Of a DNA stretch of 64,000 nt, positions 36,188 through 43,874 are shown piece by piece. Position 1 is the stretch's first letter. Each line of letters begins with the position of its first letter. A program made the translations under genes and the position numbers. The stretch is from Shewanella cyperi (GTDB lineage: Bacteria; Pseudomonadota; Gammaproteobacteria; Enterobacterales; Shewanellaceae): the NCBI RefSeq assembly GCF_017354985.1, contig NZ_CP071501.1, forward strand, positions 3,449,001 to 3,513,000. The letters run 5' to 3'. The notes under the pieces are model-generated. The model had not been told where the DNA came from. It saw only the letters and a list, made by a program, of their open reading frames with translations, and did not search any database.

Positions 36188-37564
36188 ATGAGAGACAAGC
36201 ACGGGCTGCTGCACGCACCCATTGCCGCAGTATTGTTGAAAATGACCCTGCCGAACCTGGTGGGGATTTTGACGATTCTGGGATTCAGCCTGGTGGATAC
36301 CTTCTTTGTCAGCCAGCTCGGCACCGAGGCGCTGGCGGCCATCAGTTTTACCTTTCCCGTCACCCTGGTGGTGTCCAGCATAGCCGTCGGCATAGGCGCC
36401 GGGGTCTCGACCCTGCTGGGGCGCCTGATTGGCGGCGGCCACAGCGGCGAGGCCAAGGTATTCCTGCACGACACCCTGCTGCTGACCTTTGCCCTGGTGA
36501 GCCTGATCTGCGCCCTCGGCAGCCTGTTTACTGGCCCGCTGTTCAGCCTGCTCGGCGCCCGTGGCGAAAGCCTGAGCCTGGTGCACGACTATATGTTTGT
36601 CTGGTTTCTCGGCGCACCGCTCTTGGTGATGGTGATGGTGGGCAACCAGGGGCTGCGCTCCACCGGTGATACCCACTCACCGGCCAAGATCATGGCCCTG
36701 GCGGCGGTGATTAATCTGATTTTGGATCCCTTGCTGATCTTCGGCATAGGTCCCTTCCCGCGGCTGGAAATCCAGGGGGCAGCAATCGCCTCGCTGCTGT
36801 CCTGGTTGCTGGCGGCATTTCTGTCGGGCTACCTGCTGATAGTCAAACGCAACATGATAGTGTTCGCCGACGCCGATTGGTCCAGGCTCAAAGACAACTG
36901 GCGCCGCCTGGCGCGCATCGCCCAACCGGCGGCGCTGATGAATCTGATGAATCCCATTGCCAATGCGGTGATCATGGCCATGCTGGCCCGGGTCGATCAC
37001 GGCGCCGTGGCGGCCTTTGGCGCCGGTACCCGCATCGAATCCGTGCTCTTGATGGTGGTGATGGCGCTCTCTTCCAGCCTTATGCCCTTTATCGCCCAGA
37101 ACCTGGGGGCGGGTCAGCCGGCGCGGGCCCGCGAAGCCTTGATGCTGGCGCTCAAGTTTGTGTTATTTTTCCAGACCCTGCTGTACCTGCCGCTGTTGCT
37201 GCTGGCGGACCCCATTGCCGCCCTGTTCAGCAGCGATCCCAAGGTGGTGGACTGGCTCAGCTTTTACCTTATCGCCCTGCCCGCCGCCTACGGCCCACTT
37301 GGGGTGGTGATTATCGTCGCCACCTCGCTCAACGCCTACCACAGGTCCATGGCGTCCTTGGTGATCAACGTCTGCCGCCTGTTCCTGCTGATGCTGCCGC
37401 TGGCGGCGCTGGGCTCCTACCTTTACGGGGTGCAGGGCCTGATGCTGGCGCTGCCGCTGACCAATGCCCTGATGGGCCTGGCCTGCTTTATTTTGGCCGG
37501 CAGGGTGAGCGAGCCCGGCGCGGCCATAAGTGCGGGACAACTGAGCGGCAGTGCCCAGGACTAG
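36188..37564 (+). CDS. MATE-family multidrug/Na+ efflux protein
   Basis: 458 residues with about 12 membrane spans in two pseudo-repeats. MATE hallmarks are LVDTFFVSQLGTEALAA in helix 1-2 and GAGVSTLLGRLIGGG. The second half repeats the pattern at AVIMAMLARVDHGAVAAFGAGTRIE. It exports drugs or metabolites by Na+/H+ antiport across the inner membrane. It is monocistronic and divergent from groES. The substrate cannot be assigned. Confidence 0.9.
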   Translation: MRDKHGLLHAPIAAVLLKMTLPNLVGILTILGFSLVDTFFVSQLGTEALAAISFTFPVTLVVSSIAVGIGAGVSTLLGRLIGGGHSGEAKVFLHDTLLLTFALVSLICALGSLFTGPLFSLLGARGESLSLVHDYMFVWFLGAPLLVMVMVGNQGLRSTGDTHSPAKIMALAAVINLILDPLLIFGIGPFPRLEIQGAAIASLLSWLLAAFLSGYLLIVKRNMIVFADADWSRLKDNWRRLARIAQPAALMNLMNPIANAVIMAMLARVDHGAVAAFGAGTRIESVLLMVVMALSSSLMPFIAQNLGAGQPARAREALMLALKFVLFFQTLLYLPLLLLADPIAALFSSDPKVVDWLSFYLIALPAAYGPLGVVIIVATSLNAYHRSMASLVINVCRLFLLMLPLAALGSYLYGVQGLMLALPLTNALMGLACFILAGRVSEPGAAISAGQLSGSAQD

Positions 37565-37598
37565 GGCTGCTCAGCCCTGGATGCTCTTAGGCACAGGT

Positions 37599-38537
37599 TT
37601 AAATCGGCTCGGCACCTGTGGCCACTCGCATTGGCAGGGGTTTGCCGTCCGGGGTCAGTTCCTGCAGGATAAAGTCGACGAAGCGGCGACAGGCCAGACT
37701 GACGAACCGCCGGGACGGGTACACCAGAAAACACTCGCCCTTATGGGACTGGTAACCGGTTAACAGCTGCCGCAACTGGCCACTGACCAGATAGGTATCG
37801 CACATCTCCGTCGGCAGATAGGTTATGCCCTTGCCCTGCAGAGCAAACTCCCGCGCCATGATCAGGTTGTTGGTACAGAAGTTACCCTGGACCCTGACCT
37901 TGAGGGTATCGGGCCCTGTGCCCACCTCCACCTCGTTGAATACCTTGCCGTTGATAAGGCGATACAGGGCGACATTGTGAGCGGCGATATCCTCCAGGGT
38001 GCGGGGCTCGTCGTGGTGTGCCAGGTAGTCCGGGCTGGCGAAAAAACCCAGCTCTGTGGTCAGCACCGGCTTGGCCACCACGTCCTGCCCCTCTATGGAT
38101 TGCTCGATCAGAAAGGCCACGTCGAGATTATGTTTCACCATGTCGACCACTTCGGTGCTGTCTATCACCTCCACGGTCAATTTGGGATGCAGGGCCATAA
38201 AGCGGAAGATCAAGCGGTTCAGCACCACGGTTTCCGGCAGCGGAAACATCTGGATCCTTAAGTGACCGCTGAGCTCGGCATCGTCCCCTGTCATCTCAAT
38301 CAGGGTCTCATCCAGCTGTGACAATATTCCCAGTGACCGCTGGTAGAACAGGCTGCCGGCCGCGGTCAGGCTGATGGCCCGGCTCTGGCGGTGGAACAGC
38401 TTGACGTTCAGCTCCTCCTCCAGGCTTTGCAGGCGGCGGCTCACGGTTGACTTGGGCAGGTTGAGCAAGTCTGCGGCTGTCACCAGACTGCCGCTCTCAA
38501 CTATGCGGTGGAACAGGGCCAGATCTTCGGTTTTCAT
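37599..38537 (-). CDS. LysR-family transcriptional regulator
   Basis: 312 residues from ATG 38537 (MKTEDLALFHRIVESGSLV). The N-terminal winged helix (about 1-60, TAADLLNLPKSTVSRRLQSLEEELNVKLFHRQS) is followed by a LysR substrate domain. Divergent transcription from the RND efflux pair, with a LysR-type box between them, suggests it controls that operon. The inducer is unknown. Confidence 0.92.
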   Translation of the reverse strand: MKTEDLALFHRIVESGSLVTAADLLNLPKSTVSRRLQSLEEELNVKLFHRQSRAISLTAAGSLFYQRSLGILSQLDETLIEMTGDDAELSGHLRIQMFPLPETVVLNRLIFRFMALHPKLTVEVIDSTEVVDMVKHNLDVAFLIEQSIEGQDVVAKPVLTTELGFFASPDYLAHHDEPRTLEDIAAHNVALYRLINGKVFNEVEVGTGPDTLKVRVQGNFCTNNLIMAREFALQGKGITYLPTEMCDTYLVSGQLRQLLTGYQSHKGECFLVYPSRRFVSLACRRFVDFILQELTPDGKPLPMRVATGAEPI

Positions 38538-38591
38538 TATCCATGTCAGCGATAGTCTCAAATTATGAAACCTATAGTTCCAAACAATCCC

Positions 38592-38612
38592 GTTTAGTGC
38601 AACCTCCTAAAC
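38592..38612. promoter_or_regulatory. Putative LysR-type binding site
   Basis: GTTTAG-N9-CTAAAC, a perfect 6+6 dyad in the 127-base divergent gap, 55 bases from the lysR start and 52 from the efflux start. It matches the T-N11-A dyad style of LysR sites. Assigned by position and symmetry only. Confidence 0.5.
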
Positions 38613-38664
38613 TGCTATCTTCGCGCCTGTTGAATTTTCCCGCCACAACCCAGGAACAGCGCCG

Positions 38665-39744
38665 ATGAAATCTGCCTTGATACTGCCACTCGCACTCACA
38701 GTGCCCCTGCTCATCTCCGGCTGCACGCCGGCCGAGAGCGCCATGCAAGCACCTGTGATCCGCCCGGTGAAACTCTTCACCATTGAGGATCTCGCCGCCC
38801 AAAGCCAACGCAGCTTTCCCGCCCGGGTGACGGCCAACAGCCGTGCCGATCTGTCGTTTCGGATCTCCGGCCAGCTGACCGAGCTGGCCCTGGTGGAAGG
38901 CCAAAGCGTCACCGAGGGTAGCCTGCTGGCCAGGCTCGATGACAGGGATGCCCGCAATAACCTGATGACCCGCGAGGCCGAGCACGAGCTGCTGTCCGCC
39001 GACCATCAGCGCAAGGCGGCGCTGCTGGAACAAAAGCTGATTTCCCAGGCCGACTTTGATGCCACCCAGGCCCAGTTGAAATCCGCCACCGCGGCGCTGG
39101 CGGCGGCCAAAGATCAGCTGAGCTACACCCGCCTGACCGCACCCTTTTCAGGCACTGTCGCCAAGCGCCTGGTGGACAACCACCAGCAAGTGCAGCCCAA
39201 CCAGACTGTGCTGACGCTGCAGAACAACCGCCTGCTGGATGTGAGCATTCAGGTGCCCGAATCCCTGCTGGCGACGCTGAAACAGGCGAGCGGGCTCAAG
39301 GAGCTCGATGCCAGCGTCAGCTTCAGCGCCTTCCCCGGCCACAGCTTCAAGGCCAGGTTCAAGGAGTATTCCACCCAGATAACCCCGGGCACCCAGGCCT
39401 ATGAGCTGGTGTTCTCCCTGCCCCAGCCCGAGGCCGTGCAATTGCTGCCGGGCATGAGCGCCGAACTGAGCCTGCGCTTGGGTGATGGCAAGACCCAACC
39501 TCTGGCCATAGTGCCCGTGTCGGCTCTGGACAAGAGTGACAGCGATGGTTTGGTGCAGGTGTGGCGCTATCAGGCCAATTCCGGCCTGGTGGCCCCGGTA
39601 CCCGTCACCCTGGGGCGGGTCAGCAGCCAGGGCATAGAGATCCTCGCCGGCCTGAAGCCCGGGGATCAAATCGTCAGCGCCGGCGTGGCCCAACTCAGCG
39701 TCGGCATGAAGGTCAAGCCATTGCACTGGCAGCGTGGGGTTTAA
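38665..39744 (+). CDS. RND efflux periplasmic adaptor (membrane fusion protein)
   Basis: 359 residues with a lipoprotein signal (lipobox ISGC). The order of a membrane fusion protein is visible: lipoyl half (RADLSFRISGQLTELALVEGQ), alpha-hairpin (about 95-155), second lipoyl half (YTRLTAPFSGTVAKRLVDN), beta-barrel and membrane-proximal domain. It links the inner-membrane pump to an outer-membrane channel not encoded here. It precedes the pump by one base. Confidence 0.92.
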   Translation: MKSALILPLALTVPLLISGCTPAESAMQAPVIRPVKLFTIEDLAAQSQRSFPARVTANSRADLSFRISGQLTELALVEGQSVTEGSLLARLDDRDARNNLMTREAEHELLSADHQRKAALLEQKLISQADFDATQAQLKSATAALAAAKDQLSYTRLTAPFSGTVAKRLVDNHQQVQPNQTVLTLQNNRLLDVSIQVPESLLATLKQASGLKELDASVSFSAFPGHSFKARFKEYSTQITPGTQAYELVFSLPQPEAVQLLPGMSAELSLRLGDGKTQPLAIVPVSALDKSDSDGLVQVWRYQANSGLVAPVPVTLGRVSSQGIEILAGLKPGDQIVSAGVAQLSVGMKVKPLHWQRGV

Positions 39745-39745
39745 G

Positions 39746-42700
39746 ATGAATCTTGCTGAATATTCGATTCGCCACAGGGTCATCAGCTGGATGTTTGCCC
39801 TGCTGTTGCTGCTCGGCGGCAGCCTGGCCTTCTTTGGCCTGGGCCAGCTGGAGTTTCCCGAGTTCACCATCAAGGAAGCCCTGGTGATCACCGCCTACCC
39901 CGGTGCCTCACCGGAGCAGGTGGAAGAGGAAGTGACACTGCCGCTGGAAGATGCCTTGCAGCAGCTCGACGGCATCAAGCACATCACCTCGATCAACAGC
40001 GCCGGTCTGTCGCAGATCCGCATAGAGATCAAAGACAAGTACGACAAACACAGCCTGCCCCAGGTGTGGGACGAGGTGCGCCGCAAGGTCAATGACACAG
40101 CCGGGCAATTGCCGCCGGGCACAGGCACCCCCAAGGTGATGGACGACTTCGGCGACGTCTTCGGCATACTGCTGAACCTGTCCGGGGCGGACTACAGCAG
40201 CCGTGAACTGAACAACTATGCCGATCTGCTGCGCCGGGAACTGGTGCTGGTTCCCGGGGTGAAAAAGGTCTCAGTGGCCGGTGCCGTGACCGAGCAGGTG
40301 GTAATTGAGATCTCCCAGCAAAAGCTGTCGGCCCTGGGACTGGACCAGAGCTATATCTATGGCCTTATCAAGAATCAAAACGTGGTGTCCAACGCCGGCA
40401 GCCTGCTGCTGGGCGATAACCGCATCCGCATCCATCCCACCGGCGAGTTCGCCAGCGTGCAGGATCTGGCGCGGTTGATTGTCAGCCCGCCGGGCAGCAC
40501 TGAGCTTATTCATCTGGGGGACATAGCCACAATTGACAGGGTCTTTGACGAGACACCCACCCTGCTGTACCACAACCAGGGGCAAACGGCGCTGTCACTG
40601 GGCATTGCCTTCTCCAGTGGCGTCAACGTGGTGGAAGTGGGCAGCAGGATAACCCGGCGACTGGCGGAGCTGGAGTCCGAGCAGCCCCTGGGCATGACGT
40701 TGGACACAGTCTACAACCAAAGCCTGGCGGTCGACGACACTGTCAGCGGCTTCCTGCTCAACGTGCTCGAGTCCATCGCCATAGTCATAGCCGTATTGCT
40801 GCTGTTCATGGGACTGAGATCCGGCCTGCTGATGGGGCTTATACTGCTGCTGACCATTTTGGGCACCTTTATCGTGATGAAGCTGCTCAACATCGACCTG
40901 CAGCTGATTTCCCTTGGGGCGCTGATCATCGCCCTCGGCATGCTGGTGGATAACGCCATTGTGGTCACCGAGGGCATCATCATAGGCCTGCGCCGCGGCA
41001 AGAGCCGGCTTGAGGCCGCCAGCCAGATAGTGACCCAGACCCAGTGGCCGCTGCTGGGGGCGACCGTTATCGCCATTATCGCCTTTGCCCCCATAGGCCT
41101 GTCCCAAAACGCCGCCGGCGAGTTCTGCCGCTCCCTGTTCCAGGTGCTGCTGATCTCCCTGTTTATCAGCTGGATAACGGCCATCACCCTCACGCCCTTC
41201 TTCTGCCATCTGCTGTTCAGGGATGGGACAAGCCTGGAGGATGAGGCCGCCGATCCCTACCGGGGCTGGTTCTTTACCCTGTACCGCGCCGCGCTGAACT
41301 TCACCCTGCGCTTTCGCCTGCCGAGCCTCTTGTTGGTGTTCGCCATGCTGGTGTCGGCCGTGATGGGCTTTGGCCACATCAAGAATGTGTTCTTCCCGGC
41401 CTCGAACACGCCTATCTTCTTCGTCGATGTCTGGCTGCCGGAGGGCACGGATATCAAGGCCACCGAGCGCTTTACCGCCGACATAGAGGCGGCGCTGCTG
41501 AGCGGCGGCGACAGTCGGGACATGGGCCTTGAGCGGATCACCACGGTAATAGGCCAGGGGGCACAGCGCTTCGTGCTGCCCTACCAGCCGGAGGAGGCCT
41601 ATCCTGCCTATGCCCAACTGATAGTGGAGATGCGGGATCTGGAGTCGCTCGAGGCCTATATGCCCAAGCTGCAGCAATGGCTGAACCAGGAGTTTCCCCA
41701 GGCCAGGTACAGGCTCAAGAACCTGGAAAACGGCCCCTCACCCGCCGCCAAGATAGAGGCCCGCTTCTACGGTGACGACCCCGGGGTGCTGCGCAACCTG
41801 GCGGCCCAGGCGCAAGCCATCTTTGCCGCCGAACCGACCATGGATGATGTACACCACAACTGGCGCAACCAGGTGACGCTGATCCGGCCCCAGCTGCAAA
41901 ACGCCCGGGCGCGGGAGAGCGGCCTCAGCAAGCAGGATCTCGACGATGCCCTGCTGCTGAACTTCAGCGGCAAGCAGATAGGCCTGTACCGGGAGGCGAG
42001 CCACTCGCTGCCCATCATAGCCAGGGCACCGGCGGACGAACGGCTGCAGGCCGACAACCTGTGGAAGCTGCAGATCTGGAGCTCTGAGTACAACAGCTTT
42101 GTGCCCGTGTCCCAGCTGGTGAGCGAGTTTGCGACCGAGTGGGAAAATCCGCTGGTGATGCGCCGCGACCGCAAGCGGGTGCTGACAGTTATGGCCGATC
42201 CTAAATTGGGCTCGAACGAAACAGCAGACTCGGTGCTGCGCAAGGTCAAGGCCAAGGTGGAGGCCATACCCTTGCCGGCGGGCTACAGCCTGGAATGGGG
42301 CGGCGAGTTCGAGGCCTCGGGCGAGGCCCAGGCCGCGGTGTTCAGCTCCATCCCCATGGGCTATTTGGTGATGTTCCTGATCACTGTGTTCCTGTTCAAC
42401 TCGGTGCGCCAGCCGCTGGTGATCTGGCTGACAGTGCCGCTGGCCCTGATTGGGGTCACCGCGGGCCTGTTGCTGTTCGATGCGCCCTTCAGCTTTATGG
42501 CGCTGCTGGGGCTGCTGAGCCTGTCGGGTATGGTGATTAAGAACGGTATAGTGCTGGTGGATCAGATAAACCTGGAACTGAGCCAAGGCAAGCCCGCCTA
42601 CGCCGCCCTGGTGGACTCCTGTGTCAGCCGGGTCAGGCCGGTCATGATGGCGGCCATCACCACAATGCTGGGGATGCTGCCGCTGATTTCCGACGCCTTC

Positions 42701-42826
42701 TTCGGCTCCATGGCGATCACCATCATCTTTGGTCTGGGGTTCGCCTCACTGCTGACCCTGATAGTGCTGCCGTTGATCTACAGCCTGTTCTTCAGGGTCG
42801 TCCCGGGAGGTGAACCACAGACATAA
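39746..42826 (+). CDS. RND-family efflux transporter
   Basis: 1026 residues from ATG 39746, one base after the adaptor stop. It has twelve membrane helices and two large periplasmic loops. Family marks include the N-terminal YSIRHRVISWMFALLLLLGG, the porter start AYPGASPEQVEEEVTLPLED and the proton-relay helix LGALIIALGMLVDNAIVVTEG. It belongs to the AcrB/MexB superfamily branch with two-gene operons. The driving force is proton motive. The substrate is unknown. Confidence 0.93.
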   Translation: MNLAEYSIRHRVISWMFALLLLLGGSLAFFGLGQLEFPEFTIKEALVITAYPGASPEQVEEEVTLPLEDALQQLDGIKHITSINSAGLSQIRIEIKDKYDKHSLPQVWDEVRRKVNDTAGQLPPGTGTPKVMDDFGDVFGILLNLSGADYSSRELNNYADLLRRELVLVPGVKKVSVAGAVTEQVVIEISQQKLSALGLDQSYIYGLIKNQNVVSNAGSLLLGDNRIRIHPTGEFASVQDLARLIVSPPGSTELIHLGDIATIDRVFDETPTLLYHNQGQTALSLGIAFSSGVNVVEVGSRITRRLAELESEQPLGMTLDTVYNQSLAVDDTVSGFLLNVLESIAIVIAVLLLFMGLRSGLLMGLILLLTILGTFIVMKLLNIDLQLISLGALIIALGMLVDNAIVVTEGIIIGLRRGKSRLEAASQIVTQTQWPLLGATVIAIIAFAPIGLSQNAAGEFCRSLFQVLLISLFISWITAITLTPFFCHLLFRDGTSLEDEAADPYRGWFFTLYRAALNFTLRFRLPSLLLVFAMLVSAVMGFGHIKNVFFPASNTPIFFVDVWLPEGTDIKATERFTADIEAALLSGGDSRDMGLERITTVIGQGAQRFVLPYQPEEAYPAYAQLIVEMRDLESLEAYMPKLQQWLNQEFPQARYRLKNLENGPSPAAKIEARFYGDDPGVLRNLAAQAQAIFAAEPTMDDVHHNWRNQVTLIRPQLQNARARESGLSKQDLDDALLLNFSGKQIGLYREASHSLPIIARAPADERLQADNLWKLQIWSSEYNSFVPVSQLVSEFATEWENPLVMRRDRKRVLTVMADPKLGSNETADSVLRKVKAKVEAIPLPAGYSLEWGGEFEASGEAQAAVFSSIPMGYLVMFLITVFLFNSVRQPLVIWLTVPLALIGVTAGLLLFDAPFSFMALLGLLSLSGMVIKNGIVLVDQINLELSQGKPAYAALVDSCVSRVRPVMMAAITTMLGMLPLISDAFFGSMAITIIFGLGFASLLTLIVLPLIYSLFFRVVPGGEPQT

Positions 42827-42882
42827 CCCGGCTTTAAGGTCGCGGGCCTTGGTCCGCGGCATGAAAAAACGCTTCCCGGCGC

Positions 42883-42920
42883 GACCGAACGGACACAAGC
42901 GTTCGGTCATTTCTTTTTTG
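42883..42920 (+). terminator. Terminator of the RND efflux operon
   Basis: GACCGAACG (42883-42891) / CGTTCGGTC (42900-42908) with an 8-base loop, followed by ATTTCTTTTTT. It is an intrinsic terminator about 55 bases past the pump stop. Confidence 0.7.
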
Positions 42921-42950
42921 GGCCGCTAAAGCGCTCGGCGATAAAGAGTA

Positions 42951-43028
42951 TTAGAGGAATTCCAGCGAAGCAAAGAAGTTTTCCACCCTGGCTTCCTGTT
43001 CGGGTTGAAAGAGTGCCGAGGGCTCATG
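42951..43028 (-). pseudogene. 3'-end fragment of a paralogue of the 43.1-kb gene, copy 1
   Basis: On the minus strand this reads in frame as a C-terminal tail ending VENFFASLEFL and TAA, the same last 11 residues as the gene at 43148-43693, but preceded by the variant SALFQPEQEAR instead of SAQREAT. No start or body remains. It is nearly identical to copy 2 about 93 bases away. Confidence 0.8.
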
Positions 43029-43043
43029 AACCCATTGAGTGGT

Positions 43044-43121
43044 TCAAAGGAATTCCAGCGAGGCAAAGAAGTTTTCTACCCTGGCTTCCTGTTCGGGTTG
43101 AAACAGTGCCGAGGGCTCATG
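43044..43121 (-). pseudogene. 3'-end fragment of a paralogue of the 43.1-kb gene, copy 2
   Basis: Second in-frame tail with SALFQPEQEAR and VENFFASLEFL, ending in TGA. It differs from copy 1 at only a few bases, so the two fragments arose by a recent tandem event. Spacer sequence rich in CATTGAGTGG and CCCAAAGGGAGC separates the copies. Confidence 0.8.
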
Positions 43122-43147
43122 GCTCCCAAAGGGAGCGTTCGAATAAG

Positions 43148-43693
43148 TTAGAGGAATTCCAACGAAGCAAAGAAGTTTTCCACCGTGGCTTCGCGCTGGG
43201 CCGAGGGCTCATAGCTGGCGATCAGCATCAACATATGGTTGTCGTGGGTAAAGACCCGCTGGATCATCTGCTCCTTGCCACTGTCCTTATTCAGTTCATA
43301 CACCACCTCATAGCCCTTGTGGCCCTGATAGTCGATAAAACCACGACGCACCACGCGGGCTTTATTGCGGCTGGCCTGGCCAATGATGGCGCCCAACTTG
43401 TCCATGTCTTCCAGCGCCAGTTCCAGGATATCCTGCTCATCATAGGTATCGAAGGCGGTGCTGAGGCTGATGGCGGTGAGCACCAGGGGGTCCTTGCTGT
43501 TTTTCTGGGTGGTCACTTCTTCCAGGCTGATTTGATCCGAGCCTTCGGATCTGACCTTGGGGTCCGGCAGCAGCTTGAGCTTGACCGGCACAGTGGCCAT
43601 AAAGTGGCTTTGCAGCGGCAGGGGTGAGTAATAATGGCGGTAGCCGAAGATGGCCCCGGCGAGGGCGCCGAGCAGCACTATTATCCTTAACAT
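43148..43693 (-). CDS. Exported or membrane-anchored protein, unknown function
   Basis: 181 residues from ATG 43693, with AAGGGA upstream. A single N-terminal hydrophobic anchor (MLRIIVLLGALAGAIFGYRHYY) precedes a periplasmic domain of mixed alpha/beta character (GFIDYQGHKGYEVVYELNKD, QRVFTHDNHMLMLIASYEP) that looks like the PsbP/DcrB type of small lipid- or stress-related domains. That resemblance is weak. The last 11 codons are repeated twice downstream as orphan tails. Confidence 0.7.
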   Translation of the reverse strand: MLRIIVLLGALAGAIFGYRHYYSPLPLQSHFMATVPVKLKLLPDPKVRSEGSDQISLEEVTTQKNSKDPLVLTAISLSTAFDTYDEQDILELALEDMDKLGAIIGQASRNKARVVRRGFIDYQGHKGYEVVYELNKDSGKEQMIQRVFTHDNHMLMLIASYEPSAQREATVENFFASLEFL

Positions 43694-43839
43694 AGCAGTC
43701 CCTTTTATCCTTTTATGTGTTGGCCATTGCTGTCCTGCAATGTCTGTTTCAGTCATGGCTGTGGTGTTGCATAAGCTACTGGTCACAGGCTATTGCGAAC
43801 AGCAGTCGAAAGACTGACTTTGGCCGCTGAAGTGAATCA

Positions 43840-43863
43840 AAAAGGCGCCCGTAGGCGCCTTTT
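43840..43863. terminator. Terminator downstream of the zinc metalloprotease
   Basis: AAAAGGCGCC / GGCGCCTTTT, a 10-bp stem with a CGTA loop and T/A runs on both sides. It serves the leftward metalloprotease transcript and could act in both directions. Confidence 0.8.
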
Positions 43864-43874
43864 AATTCAAATGC

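Noticed and set aside
42951..43150. CRISPR-like array from regularly spaced copies
   Set aside because: Only three imperfect units, which read in frame as protein tails; no constant short repeat with unique spacers and no cas genes.
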